64,000 nt of DNA from Paraburkholderia sp. BL10I2N1. Its GTDB lineage: Bacteria > Pseudomonadota > Gammaproteobacteria > Burkholderiales > Burkholderiaceae. Within the stretch, counting starts at the first letter, position 1. Each line of letters starts with the position of its first letter. Of this stretch, positions 39,892 to 49,848 are shown piece after piece. The notes below the pieces were generated by a model. It did no database searches. It worked only from the letters and a program-made list of their open reading frames with translations, and had not been told where the DNA came from. The stretch is taken from positions 3,100,001 through 3,164,000 of the forward strand of contig NZ_SNWA01000001.1 in NCBI RefSeq assembly GCF_004361815.1, given 5' to 3'. The translations under genes were made by a program, and so were the position numbers.

Positions 39892-40665
39892 GTGAGGTTC
39901 GCCAGTCTGGGAAGTGGCAGCGAGGGCAACGCGCTGCTGGTCGAGGCGCAAAGCGGAACGACCACGACGCGCGTGCTGCTCGACTGCGGGTTCTCGGCGA
40001 AAGAGGTCGAACGGCGCCTCGCGCGCCTCGGCCTGGGTGTCGACAGTCTCGACGCCATCCTCATTACCCACGAGCACGGCGACCACATCGGCAGCGCATT
40101 GACGCTGGCCCGAAAGTGGTCGATTCCGCTGCATACCAGTTGGGGCACGGCGCGCGCCGTCGGCGCAGACGAAGCCTGCATCGATCTCCATGTGCTCTGG
40201 GGTGATGAGGCGGTCGCCATCGGCGATCTCAGTGTGCTGCCTTACACGGTCCCGCACGACGCTCGCGAGCCGCTGCAATTCGTGTTTTCCGACGGCGCGA
40301 GCCGGCTTGGCGTACTGACCGACGTTGGAACGTCGACCTCGCATATCAGCTCAGTATTGAGCGGCTGCGATGCACTCATGCTCGAATGCAACCACGATGT
40401 CCAGATGCTGGCTGCTAGCCGTTATCCGCCTTCGCTGAAGGCGCGCATCGGCGGCGATCACGGGCACCTGAATAACGATGCGGCGGCCGAGATTCTCGCG
40501 TCGCTCGACCGGTCGAAACTGAATCACCTGGTTGCTGCGCATCTGAGTCAGCAAAACAATTTGCCCGAACTCGCGAAGGCCGCAATGGCCGGCGCGCTGG
40601 GAGCTGCCGCGACCGAAGTGGTGGTGGCATCGCAGGATGACGGGTTTGACTGGTTATGTCTTTGA
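39892..40665 (+). CDS. Metallo-beta-lactamase-fold hydrolase (YycJ-like)
   Basis: A 257-residue MBL-fold protein starting at GTG 39892, 7 bp after bamC. The zinc-binding motif is LITHEHGDHIGSA near residue 60, with further ligands in VPHDAREP near residue 122, VLTDVGTSTSH near residue 142, and DHGHLNND near residue 188. The overall plan matches the YycJ/WalJ group, proposed DNA 5'-3' exonucleases or phosphodiesterases. The start MRFASLGSGSEGNALLVEA is the family start. Tight spacing suggests co-transcription with dapA-bamC. Confidence 0.88.
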   Translation: MRFASLGSGSEGNALLVEAQSGTTTTRVLLDCGFSAKEVERRLARLGLGVDSLDAILITHEHGDHIGSALTLARKWSIPLHTSWGTARAVGADEACIDLHVLWGDEAVAIGDLSVLPYTVPHDAREPLQFVFSDGASRLGVLTDVGTSTSHISSVLSGCDALMLECNHDVQMLAASRYPPSLKARIGGDHGHLNNDAAAEILASLDRSKLNHLVAAHLSQQNNLPELAKAAMAGALGAAATEVVVASQDDGFDWLCL

Positions 40666-40727
40666 GTTTCGCAATACGCCTGCTTCGTCCGGCCGGTCCG
40701 GAAGAAAGCAGCCGATTGCGCAGATAA

Positions 40728-40761
40728 AAAGACGCCCATGACGTTTGTCATGGGCGTCTTT
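40728..40761. terminator. Bidirectional terminator
   Basis: A perfect 15-bp stem, AAAGACGCCCATGAC (40728-40742) with its complement at 40747-40761, a 4-nt loop, an A-run (40726-40730) and a T-run. It separates the convergent metallo-hydrolase gene and the Bax-inhibitor-type gene. Confidence 0.92.
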
Positions 40762-40841
40762 GCACTATTCACTGGGATCAGTCTGGACCAGCTTGGACCG
40801 GGCGGAAGCCAGGCCCAAACTGCTTGCTGCGGCGACGGTTC

Positions 40842-41540
40842 CTAGTTCCTGTTGCCGCCAAAAATGCCGAGCAATGCCAGTAGGTTCGTGAACACGTTAT
40901 ACAGATCGAGGTAGATCGCGAGCGTGGCCGAAATGTAGTTCGTCTCGCCGCCGTTCACGACGCGCTGCACGTCGAACAGCATGTAAGCCGAAAAGATTGC
41001 GATCGCGAGGACCGAAACGGTGAGCATCAGCGCCGGCAGTTGCAGGAACATGTTTGCGACCATAGCCAGCAGCAGCACGATCACGCCCATGAAAAGCCAT
41101 TTTCCAAGGCCGGAGAAGTCACGTTTGCTGACCGTGGCAACCGTCGCCATGGCAGCGAAGATCACACCAGTGCCACCAAACGCGAGCATGATCAGCGACG
41201 GCCCATTCGAGAAGCCGAGAATGAAGCTCAGGAGCCGCGACAGCATCAGGCCCATGAAGAACGTAAAGCCGAGCAGCACGAACACGCCGGCGCTGCTGTT
41301 TTTCGTGCGCTCGATCGCGAACATGAAGCCGAAAGCGATCGCGAAGAACGCCAGCAGACTCATCGCGGGGCTGGTGGCGGCAAACAGCGAAAACCCGGTT
41401 GCGACGCCCACCCATGCGCCGAGCACCGTCGGCACCATGGACAGCGCGAGCAGCCAGTAGGTGTTCCGCAGGACGCGGTTACGGGTTTCGACTGTGCTTA
41501 TCGTGCCGCTGCGGCCGAAGTTATAGGGGGAATCGTTCAT
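40842..41540 (-). CDS. Bax inhibitor-1 / YccA family membrane protein
   Basis: A 232-residue protein with about seven transmembrane helices of the Bax-inhibitor-1 (UPF0005) family. ATG 41540 lies 5 nt after AAGGAGA and gives MNDSPYNFGRSGTIST, the usual polar N terminus before the first helix (YWLLALSMVPTVLGAW). The C-terminal helices contain FSAYMLFDVQRVVNGGETN and the ILDLYN-like YLDLYNVFTNLLALLG motif. E. coli YccA modulates FtsH. Here no partner gene is nearby, although hflK-hflC are 11 kb away. Confidence 0.92.
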   Translation of the reverse strand: MNDSPYNFGRSGTISTVETRNRVLRNTYWLLALSMVPTVLGAWVGVATGFSLFAATSPAMSLLAFFAIAFGFMFAIERTKNSSAGVFVLLGFTFFMGLMLSRLLSFILGFSNGPSLIMLAFGGTGVIFAAMATVATVSKRDFSGLGKWLFMGVIVLLLAMVANMFLQLPALMLTVSVLAIAIFSAYMLFDVQRVVNGGETNYISATLAIYLDLYNVFTNLLALLGIFGGNRN

Positions 41541-41809
41541 GCTTTCTCCTTGCGTCAAACGCTGTGATGCGCGGTGGTTGTGCAACGCCAGCCGGTTTCT
41601 TTTTGATCCGGCCACGGGCCCGTGCACACCTAATATTATCCCGGCAAAGCGGAGTTTCAATAGCTCGCCAGATGGGGACAAAGGTGCGGTTTCGGGCTCT
41701 TCGTTAGATGCTTTCAGTGCTGTAAGGGTTCAATCGCAATCATACACTGGAACATGCTACAATAGCGGATTCATTTGAATCTGTAACCTCTTAATTTTCT
41801 GGAGTTTTT

Positions 41810-42235
41810 ATGGCGCTCGAACGCACCCTGTCGATTATCAAGCCGGACGCAGTGGCAAAGAATGTGATCGGCCAGATCTACAGCCGTTTCGAAAACGCTG
41901 GCCTCAAGATCGCTGCCGCACGCATGGTTCACCTGTCGCGTGCCGACGCTGAGAAGTTCTACGCCGTCCACGCCGCGCGTCCGTTCTTCAGGGACCTCGT
42001 CGAGTTCATGATCTCGGGCCCGGTGATGGTTCAGGTCCTGGAAGGCGAAAACGCGATTCTGATGAACCGCGACCTGATGGGCGCAACGGATCCGAAGAAG
42101 GCCGACAAAGGCACGATTCGCGCCGACTTTGCCGACAGCATCGATGCCAACGCCGTCCACGGTTCGGACGCAGCTGAAACGGCCGCTGTCGAAATCGCAT
42201 TTTTCTTCCCGGCACTCAACGTCTACGCGCGCTGA
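41810..42235 (+). CDS. ndk: Nucleoside diphosphate kinase
   Basis: A 141-residue enzyme that balances nucleoside triphosphate pools through a phospho-histidine. The catalytic residue is His117 (NAVHGSDA), and the start [18 protein letters not shown] is the family N terminus. A good -10-like TACAAT lies at 41758-41763, about 46 bp before the ATG. It begins a series of conserved genes (ndk, rlmN, rodZ, ispG, hisS) in an order typical of betaproteobacteria. Confidence 0.98.
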   Translation: MALERTLSIIKPDAVAKNVIGQIYSRFENAGLKIAAARMVHLSRADAEKFYAVHAARPFFRDLVEFMISGPVMVQVLEGENAILMNRDLMGATDPKKADKGTIRADFADSIDANAVHGSDAAETAAVEIAFFFPALNVYAR

Positions 42236-42345
42236 TCGACCGACCAGTTAGCAGGTTAGAAGCAGCAGGAACGGGCGCGAACGGCATGGCGTTCATGTGG
42301 CTTGTTGCATGAACGTAGTTTCGCACTGATATGGCAGGATTCGAT

Positions 42346-43497
42346 ATGACGAGCAGTCCAACCGTCAACCTTCTCGATCTCGACGCCCAGGGGCTCGTCG
42401 CATACTGCGACAGCCTCGGCGAAAAGCCGTTTCGCGCCAAACAGTTGCAGCGCTGGATTCACCAGTACAATGCTGCCGACTTCGACGGCATGACCGATCT
42501 CGCAAAGTCGCTGCGCGAAAAGCTCAAGGGTCGCGCCACGATTTCGATGCCCGATATCGCGAGCGACCACATCTCCGCCGACGGAACACGCAAGTGGCTG
42601 ATCGACGTCGGTAACGGCAACGCGGTCGAAACCGTCTTCATCCCCGAAGAATCGCGGGGCACGTTGTGCGTGTCGTCGCAGGCCGGGTGTGCGGTCAACT
42701 GCCGTTTCTGTTCGACGGGCAAACAGGGTTTCTCCCGCAATCTCACGACCGCCGAAATCATCGGCCAGCTGCGCATGGCCGAATTTGCGCTGCGAGCGTC
42801 GCTCGGCATGGCCGGCGGCCGTGCGGCGGGTGGCGAAGGCAAGGGCGAGCGCGTCGTCACGAATGTCGTGATGATGGGCATGGGCGAGCCGTTGCTCAAT
42901 TACGATGCCGTCGTGCCGGCCATGCGCCTGATGCTCGACGATAACGCGTATGGTCTGTCGCGCCGCCGTGTGACGCTGTCCACGTCTGGCGTCGTGCCGA
43001 TGATGGACCGGCTCGGTGCGGATCTGCCGGTGGCACTTGCGGTGTCGTTGCACGCACCGAACGACGCGTTGCGTGACGAACTGGTGCCGCTGAACAAAAA
43101 GTATCCGCTACGCGAATTGATGGCGGCCTGTCAGCGCTATCTGAAGGTCGCGCCGCGAGATTTCATTACTTTCGAATATTGCATGCTTGACGGTGTGAAC
43201 GATACCGAAGCACATGCGCGCGAATTGCTCGCCGTCACGCGCGACGTGCCATGCAAGTTCAATCTGATTCCGTTTAATCCGTTCCCGGAATCCGGGCTTC
43301 TCCGCTCGACGCAGGAACGGATCAAGCGGTTTGCGCAGGTGCTGATCGACACGGGCGTCGTCACCACGGTGCGCAAGACACGCGGCGATGATATTGATGC
43401 TGCCTGCGGTCAGTTGGCTGGCGCGGTCAAGGACCGCACCCGTCTCGCTGAGCGCACCGGGAAGGCGGCGAAAGTGATCGAGGTTCGTGCCGTGTAA
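42346..43497 (+). CDS. rlmN: 23S rRNA/tRNA adenine-C2 methyltransferase RlmN
   Basis: A 383-residue radical-SAM enzyme that methylates C2 of A2503 in 23S rRNA and A37 of some tRNAs. The 4Fe-4S motif is CAVNCRFC near residue 121. Catalytic Cys residues are expected in this cluster's neighbourhood and near the C-terminal [17 protein letters not shown]. Start ATG 42346 ([16 protein letters not shown]) is preferred; ATG 42331 would add five residues. A Gly/Arg-rich insert ([16 protein letters not shown]) near residue 155 is a little longer than in E. coli. Confidence 0.96.
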   Translation: MTSSPTVNLLDLDAQGLVAYCDSLGEKPFRAKQLQRWIHQYNAADFDGMTDLAKSLREKLKGRATISMPDIASDHISADGTRKWLIDVGNGNAVETVFIPEESRGTLCVSSQAGCAVNCRFCSTGKQGFSRNLTTAEIIGQLRMAEFALRASLGMAGGRAAGGEGKGERVVTNVVMMGMGEPLLNYDAVVPAMRLMLDDNAYGLSRRRVTLSTSGVVPMMDRLGADLPVALAVSLHAPNDALRDELVPLNKKYPLRELMAACQRYLKVAPRDFITFEYCMLDGVNDTEAHARELLAVTRDVPCKFNLIPFNPFPESGLLRSTQERIKRFAQVLIDTGVVTTVRKTRGDDIDAACGQLAGAVKDRTRLAERTGKAAKVIEVRAV

Positions 43498-43679
43498 GCG
43501 TGGTGGACTGTCTTGTCATGCTCGACAGGCCATGACGAATTGAAAAGAAAGTTTGCAAAATCGATCGGAAGCGGCACAGAACGCCGCGCATTTTGTTATA
43601 AACGGTCTGCGAATCTAGACGAGGCATGCGCCTGCGTGGATCGCAAGAGTAAAAAAGAATCGACGCGAAAGGATTTGGG

Positions 43680-44744
43680 ATGAGTGAGCCGCAGCACCCG
43701 CAGCCGCATGGCACAGAGACGAATGCTGTCCGTTCGGCACCAGCCGTGGCGCCGGTTGCGACGCAGCCCGGACTGGACTCGCTGGCGGCGGTTGGGGCGC
43801 GATTGACACAGCTACGCGAATCGAAGGGTTGGATGATCGAAGACGTTTCTACACGCCTCAAGGTTTCGCCGGTCAAGCTGCGCGCGCTTGAGGCAGGCGA
43901 CGTCAGCCAGCTTCCTGATACGACGTTCGCGCTTGGCGTGGTGCGAAGCTACGCAAAGATGCTCGGTGTCGATCCCGCTCCGTTTTCCCAGGCTTTGCGG
44001 CGTGTAAAAGGCGTGCCGGAGCCGGATCTCTCGATGCCGGCATCGTCTGGCAGGGATTTGCCGCGTGGTCGGGTATCGCTGTCGCTGGGCGACAGCGGGC
44101 CGCGCTCCCGCTCCTGGCTGTGGGGCGTCGCCGCAGTTGTCGTGGCGGTGATTGCGCTCACTATGTGGCGCACGAACGGTGGCGATTCATCGGCGTGGCT
44201 TGCGCGGCTGAAGGCCGGTGCGAATGGCGCAGCGGGTGGTGCAACGGGCGCATCGGGCGCAGTTGCGCAGGACCAGACCGCAGCGTCCGCTGTGGTGGCC
44301 GGGCAGGACACTCCCGCATCCGAAGCGCCGGCGGTGGCGGAACAAGGTGCGTCCGAAACGCCGATGCCGGCTCCGTTGCCCACGGCCGCCGTGCCGGTGG
44401 CACCGGCGCCAGCGCCAGCATCTGCGCCCGCCGTCGCCGTGAAGGAGAAGGCGCCCGATGCCGCTGCATCGGAAGTCACCGAGGCATCTGTCGGCGGCCG
44501 GGCGACGGTTGGCATCAAGGTGATGCAGGACAGCTGGTTCAGCGTGCGGCAGAAGGACGGCAAGGAGGTGTTCTCCGGCATCGTCCACGCAGGCGAATCG
44601 AAGGAAGTTGCTGGCGAAGCGCCGTTCAAGGTGACGGTTGGCAACAAGGCCGGACTCGATTCCCTGTCGCTCGATGGCCAGCCGGTCAATCCGGCCAAAT
44701 ACGCGTCAGCGAAGGGTAATGTGGCACGCTTCGCATTGCCTTGA
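43680..44744 (+). CDS. rodZ: RodZ-type cytoskeletal / helix-turn-helix protein
   Basis: A 354-residue bitopic protein that links MreB to the membrane and sets cell shape. The N-terminal helix-turn-helix (residues about 40-105) includes LTQLRESKGWMIEDVSTRLK and FALGVVRSYAKML. A transmembrane helix lies near residues 143-160 (WLWGVAAVVVAVIALTMW). A long Ala/Pro-rich periplasmic linker follows, and the C-terminal DUF4115 beta domain (DSWFSVRQKDGKEVFSGI) completes it. It precedes ispG, as in E. coli. A terminator lies right after its stop. Confidence 0.92.
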   Translation: MSEPQHPQPHGTETNAVRSAPAVAPVATQPGLDSLAAVGARLTQLRESKGWMIEDVSTRLKVSPVKLRALEAGDVSQLPDTTFALGVVRSYAKMLGVDPAPFSQALRRVKGVPEPDLSMPASSGRDLPRGRVSLSLGDSGPRSRSWLWGVAAVVVAVIALTMWRTNGGDSSAWLARLKAGANGAAGGATGASGAVAQDQTAASAVVAGQDTPASEAPAVAEQGASETPMPAPLPTAAVPVAPAPAPASAPAVAVKEKAPDAAASEVTEASVGGRATVGIKVMQDSWFSVRQKDGKEVFSGIVHAGESKEVAGEAPFKVTVGNKAGLDSLSLDGQPVNPAKYASAKGNVARFALP

Positions 44745-44752
44745 CAGGGTAC

Positions 44753-44782
44753 GCGTCGCGGCGTTTAGCCGCGACGCTTTTT
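44753..44782 (+). terminator. Intrinsic terminator between rodZ and ispG
   Basis: A perfect 10-bp GC stem (GCGTCGCGGC at 44753-44762 with 44768-44777), a 5-nt loop and a run of five T's. It is 9 bp after the rodZ stop and 55 bp before the ispG start, so ispG needs its own promoter or read-through. Confidence 0.88.
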
Positions 44783-44836
44783 CAATTCTGGTGTCGTGCT
44801 CCGTGCAGGACGCCTGCGGCGTAAATGGGTTTTTCG

Positions 44837-46141
44837 ATGCACTCCGAAGCTCAATCCCTATCCAGCAGTCAGATCACTTCGTCCGAGCCAGTTTTCGGTG
44901 GACACGCACCGCGTCGCTCGTCGCATGCAGTCGACGTGCGCTGGGGCGGCCAGCTCGTCACGATCGGCGGAGACTCGCCAGTGCGCGTCCAGTCGATGAC
45001 CAACACCGATACCGCTGATGCGATTGGAACGGCTATTCAGATCAAGGAACTCGCGCAGGCTGGCTCCGAACTCGTGCGTATCACGGTCAACACACCGGAG
45101 GCTGCCGCTGCAGTGCCGGCCGTGCGTGAACAGCTTGACCGGATGGGTGTGTCGGTGCCGCTCGTCGGCGATTTTCACTACAACGGTCACCTGTTGCTGC
45201 GAGACTACCCCTCGTGCGCTGAGGCGTTGTCGAAGTACCGGATCAATCCGGGCAACGTCGGGCATGGCGCGAAACGCGACACGCAGTTCGCGCAGATGAT
45301 CGAAACCGCGATCAGGTACGACAAACCGGTGCGGATCGGCGTCAACTGGGGCAGTCTCGACCAGGATCTGCTCGCGAAGATGATGGACGAGAACGCCGCG
45401 CGCGCACAGCCGTGGGAAGCACAGAGCGTGATGTACGAGGCGCTGATCCAGTCGGCGATCGGCTCGGCGGAGCGCGCGGTCGAACTCGGGCTCGGTCGAA
45501 ACAGGATCATTCTGTCGTGCAAGGTAAGCGGCGTTCAGGACCTGATCGCCGTGTATCGTGAGCTTGCCCGTCGTTGCGAGTTCGCGCTGCACCTCGGCCT
45601 GACCGAAGCGGGCATGGGCTCGAAGGGTATCGTCGCATCGACGGCTGCGCTGTCGGTGCTGCTTCAACAGGGTATCGGTGACACGATCCGAATTTCGCTC
45701 ACGCCAGAACCGGGTGCGTCGCGTACCGGTGAAGTGATCGTCGGCCAGGAAATCCTGCAGACGATGGGGCTGCGCTCGTTCACGCCGATGGTCATCGCGT
45801 GCCCGGGCTGCGGCCGTACGACCAGCACGCTGTTCCAGGAACTCGCTTCGCAGATCCAGACGTATCTGCGCACACAGATGCCGGTTTGGCGCGATCAGTA
45901 TCCTGGTGTCGAGAAGATGCACGTCGCGGTGATGGGTTGCATCGTCAACGGTCCTGGCGAATCGAAGCAGGCGAACATCGGCATCAGCCTGCCGGGTTCG
46001 GGCGAGAATCCGGCTGCACCGGTGTTCATCGACGGCGAGAAGGTCAAGACGCTGCGTGGCGAGCGTATCGCGGAAGAATTCCAGCAAATCGTGAGCGACT
46101 ACGTCGAGCGCCGCTATGGCCGCGCGACTGTGCTCAACTAA
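44837..46141 (+). CDS. ispG: 4-hydroxy-3-methylbut-2-en-1-yl diphosphate synthase IspG
   Basis: A 434-residue 4Fe-4S enzyme of the MEP isoprenoid pathway that reductively opens methylerythritol cyclodiphosphate. The TIM-barrel part begins [20 protein letters not shown]. The cluster ligands are in [15 protein letters not shown] near residue 323 and [14 protein letters not shown] near residue 373. ATG 44837 ([12 protein letters not shown]) is preferred over ATG 44825 four codons upstream. As an iron-sulfur enzyme it depends on the ISC machinery encoded 40 kb away. It is followed by hisS after 18 bp. Confidence 0.96.
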   Translation: MHSEAQSLSSSQITSSEPVFGGHAPRRSSHAVDVRWGGQLVTIGGDSPVRVQSMTNTDTADAIGTAIQIKELAQAGSELVRITVNTPEAAAAVPAVREQLDRMGVSVPLVGDFHYNGHLLLRDYPSCAEALSKYRINPGNVGHGAKRDTQFAQMIETAIRYDKPVRIGVNWGSLDQDLLAKMMDENAARAQPWEAQSVMYEALIQSAIGSAERAVELGLGRNRIILSCKVSGVQDLIAVYRELARRCEFALHLGLTEAGMGSKGIVASTAALSVLLQQGIGDTIRISLTPEPGASRTGEVIVGQEILQTMGLRSFTPMVIACPGCGRTTSTLFQELASQIQTYLRTQMPVWRDQYPGVEKMHVAVMGCIVNGPGESKQANIGISLPGSGENPAAPVFIDGEKVKTLRGERIAEEFQQIVSDYVERRYGRATVLN

Positions 46142-46159
46142 ATCGTCAATCGAAGACAG

Positions 46160-47500
46160 ATGACTGAATCGAAGAAGAAGCTCGAAAAATTGTCGGGCGT
46201 GAAGGGCATGAACGACATCCTTCCGCAGGATGCCGGGCTATGGGAGTTTTTCGAGTCGACCGTGAAGTCGATGCTTCGTTCGTATGGATACCAGAACATC
46301 CGCACGCCGATCGTCGAGCACACGCAGCTGTTCACGCGCGGTATCGGCGAGGTAACCGATATCGTCGAGAAAGAAATGTACAGCTTCACCGATGCGTTGA
46401 ACGGCGAGAACCTGACGCTGCGTCCGGAAAACACGGCTGCGGTCGTGCGCGCGTCGATCGAGCACAACATGCTTTACGACGGTCCGAAGCGGTTGTGGTA
46501 CGTTGGCCCGATGTTCCGTCACGAGCGTCCGCAGCGTGGGCGTTATCGCCAGTTCCACCAGGTCGGTGTCGAGGCGCTCGGCTTCGCCGGCCCGGATGCG
46601 GACGCGGAAATCATCCTGATGTGCCAGCGATTGTGGGACGATCTCGGCTTGACGGGCATCAAGCTCGAAATCAACTCGCTCGGTCTCGCTGAAGAGCGCG
46701 CCGCGCATCGTGTCGAGCTGATCGCGTATCTCGAGGAGCACTTGGACGTGCTTGACGAAGACGCGAAGCGTCGTCTCTACACGAATCCTCTGCGGGTGCT
46801 GGATACCAAGAATCCGGTGCTGCAGGAGATTGCGCAGAACGCGCCGAAGCTGATCGATTTTCTCGGCGAAGCTTCGCTCGCGCACTTCGAAGGGCTGCAA
46901 CGCATCCTGAAGGCGAACAACATTCCTTTCAGGATTAATCCGCGTCTCGTGCGGGGTCTCGATTACTACAATCTGACCGTGTTCGAATGGATCACCGACA
47001 AGCTCGGCGCGCAAGGTACTGTCGCCGCGGGCGGTCGTTATGATCCGCTGATCGAACAGCTCGGCGGCAAGCCGACGGCGGCCTGTGGCTGGGCGATGGG
47101 CGTCGAGCGCATTCTCGAACTGCTGAAGGAAGACAAGCTGGTTCCTGAGGACGAGGGCTGCGATGTGTACGTTGTGCATCAGGGCGAAGCGTCCCGCGAT
47201 CAGGCGTTCATCATCGCCGAGCGTCTGCGCGATACAGGCCTCGACGTGATCCTGCATTGCAGCCCGGACGGCCAGGCCGCCAGCTTCAAGTCGCAGATGA
47301 AGCGGGCCGATTCGAGCGGCGCAGCGTTCGCGGTGATCCTCGGCGAAGACGAGATCGCGAACGGTACAGTCGGCGTGAAACCGCTGCGCAATGTCGGCTC
47401 GGAAGGTGGTAAGAGCGAGCAACAGAACGTGCCGGCCGAAGACTTGACCGAATTTCTAATCAATGCGATGGTTGCATCCGCCGAAGACGGCGACGACTGA
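46160..47500 (+). CDS. hisS: Histidyl-tRNA synthetase
   Basis: A 446-residue class II synthetase charging tRNA-His. Class II motif 2 is [19 protein letters not shown] near residue 118. The histidine A motif is [15 protein letters not shown] near residue 268, and the C-terminal anticodon-binding domain begins near residue 335 ([17 protein letters not shown]). The start ATG 46160 gives [20 protein letters not shown], as in relatives. It follows ispG by 18 bp, the order ispG-hisS-yfgM-bamB-der being conserved from E. coli. Confidence 0.97.
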   Translation: MTESKKKLEKLSGVKGMNDILPQDAGLWEFFESTVKSMLRSYGYQNIRTPIVEHTQLFTRGIGEVTDIVEKEMYSFTDALNGENLTLRPENTAAVVRASIEHNMLYDGPKRLWYVGPMFRHERPQRGRYRQFHQVGVEALGFAGPDADAEIILMCQRLWDDLGLTGIKLEINSLGLAEERAAHRVELIAYLEEHLDVLDEDAKRRLYTNPLRVLDTKNPVLQEIAQNAPKLIDFLGEASLAHFEGLQRILKANNIPFRINPRLVRGLDYYNLTVFEWITDKLGAQGTVAAGGRYDPLIEQLGGKPTAACGWAMGVERILELLKEDKLVPEDEGCDVYVVHQGEASRDQAFIIAERLRDTGLDVILHCSPDGQAASFKSQMKRADSSGAAFAVILGEDEIANGTVGVKPLRNVGSEGGKSEQQNVPAEDLTEFLINAMVASAEDGDD

Positions 47501-47565
47501 TCGTGCGGTGCGCTCGACACAAATCGACGCACACAAGGTATTAATGAAGAAGGAATCGCCTGGCG

Positions 47566-48195
47566 ATGAGTTACCACGACGAACAAGAATCGATTGAAAG
47601 CTTAAAGGCATGGTGGGCGCAGTGGGGCAATGCAACCACGTGGATCGTACTGGTAGTGCTCGTTGCCGGCGCAGCCTGGAACGGCTGGAACTTCTGGCAA
47701 CGTCGTCAGGCGGCTGAAGCCGCCGTGCTGTACGACCAGGTTCAGCAGGCGGTGGCTTCCGGCGACAAGGCGAAGACCACCCGTGTCGCGGGCGACATGG
47801 AAGACAAGTACAGCGGCACCGCGTACGCGCAGATGACGGCGCTGGCCACCGCGAAGGCGCTCTATGCGGCCGGCGACGAGCCTGCCGCGAAGATCCAGTT
47901 GCAGTGGGTCATCGATCACGCGAAGGACGACGAGTTCAAGCAGGTCGCGAAGTTGCGACTTGCATCGCTGATGCTCGATGAAAAGGCCTATGATGCAGGC
48001 CTCGCGTTGCTCGCGGAACCGCAGTCGGACGCTTTCAAGGGCGTCGTTGCGGATGGCCGCGGCGATCTGCTTGCGGCACAGGGCAAGCGCGACGATGCAC
48101 GCGCAGCCTACAAGCTCGCGCTCGATACGCTGCCGAAAAACGATACGTCGATGCGTCAGTTGATCCAGTTCAAGCTGGACGCACTGGGCGGGTGA
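47566..48195 (+). CDS. YfgM family tetratricopeptide-like membrane protein
   Basis: A 209-residue single-pass protein. A cytoplasmic start (MSYHDEQESIESLKAWWAQW) leads into a transmembrane helix at residues 22-40 (NATTWIVLVVLVAGAAWNGW). The remainder is a TPR-like helical domain (residues about 60-205). E. coli YfgM is an ancillary SecYEG-associated protein linked to periplasmic chaperones. Position between hisS and bamB is conserved. An RBS-like GAAGGA is 16 nt upstream, which is rather far. Confidence 0.9.
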   Translation: MSYHDEQESIESLKAWWAQWGNATTWIVLVVLVAGAAWNGWNFWQRRQAAEAAVLYDQVQQAVASGDKAKTTRVAGDMEDKYSGTAYAQMTALATAKALYAAGDEPAAKIQLQWVIDHAKDDEFKQVAKLRLASLMLDEKAYDAGLALLAEPQSDAFKGVVADGRGDLLAAQGKRDDARAAYKLALDTLPKNDTSMRQLIQFKLDALGG

Positions 48196-48258
48196 TCCGC
48201 GTTTTGCGCAATTGACCGGTTCCATTTGATTAATCCTCGATAAATGCTTCGTCCACCG

Positions 48259-49404
48259 ATGAATCTGCTGAAACGTTACGCTGTGCCCGTTGCCTGTGCG
48301 ATGACCGTCCTCATGATGGCGGCTTGCTCATCCACGAAAGACGAGCGCCGCGTGCCGACGCCGCTCACCGAGTTCAAACCTGTGCTCGACGTGCAGCAGA
48401 CGTGGACGGCGAGCGTTGGCAAAGCTGGCCGCTATCTGTTCTCACCCGTCGCAGTCGGTGACGCGGTGTACGCGGCTGGCGCGAACGGCTCGGTCGCCAA
48501 GATCGATGGCAAGACGGGCAAGGACCTCTGGCGCACGAAGGTCGACAGCGACCTGTCGGCCGGTGTCGGCAGCGACGGCAATCTGACTGCCGTGGGCGCG
48601 CTCAAGGGTGGTGTCTACGTGCTCGGACCCGAAGGCAAGTTGCTGTGGAAAGGCACGGCGCCGGGAGAAATCATTTCGCCGCCGCTCGTTGGCAACGGGC
48701 TCGTGATCGTGCGTACGGTCGACGGTCAGATCACAGCGTTCAACGCGCAGACGGGCGAGCAGAAGTGGGTCTACCGCAACCGTCCAATGCCGCTCAACCT
48801 GCGAGTATCGTCTGGCATGACTTTCGCAGGCGATGCGGCGGTGCTGGCCGGCTTCCCGGGCGGCTCATTTGCCGCAATCAACCTGCAGACGGGTGACAAC
48901 TACTGGCAGGCACCGGTGTCGTATCCGAAGGGCGTCACCGAAGTTGAACGGATCAACGACGTCACCGGCGCGCCGACGCTGGTCGGCTCCCAGACGTGTG
49001 CTGTGACGTTCCAGGGACAGCTTGGCTGTTTCGACGCGAATTCGGGCCGGGCGGTGTGGGAAAAGAATTTCTCGAGCACGAGCGGTCTTGCTCAGGATGA
49101 GAACGTGGTCGTTGCCGGCGATGACTGGTCGATTGTGCAGGCTTTCGATGCGACGAACGGTCATCCGCTGTGGCGCAACGAACAGCTGAAAAGTCGCGAC
49201 GTAGGTGTGCCTTTCTTGCTGGGGCATGCAGCAGTGGTCGGCGATTTCGAAGGCTATGTGCACTTCCTGTCGCGCGACAACGGGGCATTTGTCGCACGGA
49301 TGAAGACGGACGGCAGCGCCATTACGGCTGCCCCCGTGCTGGCGGGCGACACGCTCGTCGTGCAGACGCGCGACGGCGACCTGTACGGCTTCCGCCCGCG
49401 CTGA
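48259..49404 (+). CDS. bamB: Outer-membrane protein assembly factor BamB
   Basis: A 381-residue lipoprotein of the BAM complex, an eight-bladed beta-propeller that scaffolds BamA. The start ATG 48259 gives the signal NLLKRYAVPVACAMTVLMMA with the lipobox MAAC; ATG 48244 would add five residues. PQQ-like WD repeats are visible (AKIDGKTGKDLWRTKV, ITAFNAQTGEQKWVYRN, FDATNGHPLWRNEQ). It follows yfgM, as in E. coli. Together with bamC at 38.7 kb it supplies two of the five BAM subunits in this window. Confidence 0.94.
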   Translation: MNLLKRYAVPVACAMTVLMMAACSSTKDERRVPTPLTEFKPVLDVQQTWTASVGKAGRYLFSPVAVGDAVYAAGANGSVAKIDGKTGKDLWRTKVDSDLSAGVGSDGNLTAVGALKGGVYVLGPEGKLLWKGTAPGEIISPPLVGNGLVIVRTVDGQITAFNAQTGEQKWVYRNRPMPLNLRVSSGMTFAGDAAVLAGFPGGSFAAINLQTGDNYWQAPVSYPKGVTEVERINDVTGAPTLVGSQTCAVTFQGQLGCFDANSGRAVWEKNFSSTSGLAQDENVVVAGDDWSIVQAFDATNGHPLWRNEQLKSRDVGVPFLLGHAAVVGDFEGYVHFLSRDNGAFVARMKTDGSAITAAPVLAGDTLVVQTRDGDLYGFRPR

Positions 49405-49848
49405 CGGGCCGCAGGAAGCGTTGTTTCACGCGGTTTCGCGCAGTTTCGTTTAGTCCGATCGATGTGCAGGCCGGCTTCGCCGGCCGCACGTGTTTCTGAT
49501 GCACGGGAATGCCCCGTGCTCAGGACAGAAGTGGTGAAGAGAGGTACAGGCTGCCGGCCCGGCTGGTCCGGCGGTCGAATCCAGAGTGGTGCGCGGTCAG
49601 GAGACGCGACGCACCCAATGGCGTAAGCGCCGTCCGCAACGCTGGATCTACGGACGCTCAGGCCGCGCCAGCCAGCCGACCTTTCGTCTGCCGGGATGCG
49701 TGTTACCCCATCGCATTTACCGCATTGCATCCGGGCGTGGCCGATTTCGTGATAATTTTTGTCAAACGCAGCCGACAGGCAGCCATCTGGCGTCGCCGCA
49801 CGGCCCGTCGAGTGTCTCGACCCTGCGTTTCACCGTGAACAACATCTG
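49405..49848. other. Intergenic region of 444 bp between bamB and der
   Basis: No gene is seen. Just after bamB come two adjacent hairpins: 49464-49489 (GTGC-A-GGCCGGC, loop TTC, complement) followed by GTGTTTCTG, and 49501-49519 (GCACGGG with CCCGTGC). The first is probably the bamB terminator. The rest is GC-rich. A -10-like GATAAT at 49751-49756 might belong to a der promoter, but its spacing to the nearest TTGCAT (20 bp) is poor. Confidence 0.6.
49464..49489 (+). terminator. Probable terminator of bamB
   Basis: The stem has 11 bp with one unpaired A (GTGC, then GGCCGGC) and a TTC loop; the tail is GTGTTTCTG. It lies 60 bp after the bamB stop. The weak T-run makes this less than certain. 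Confidence 0.55.
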
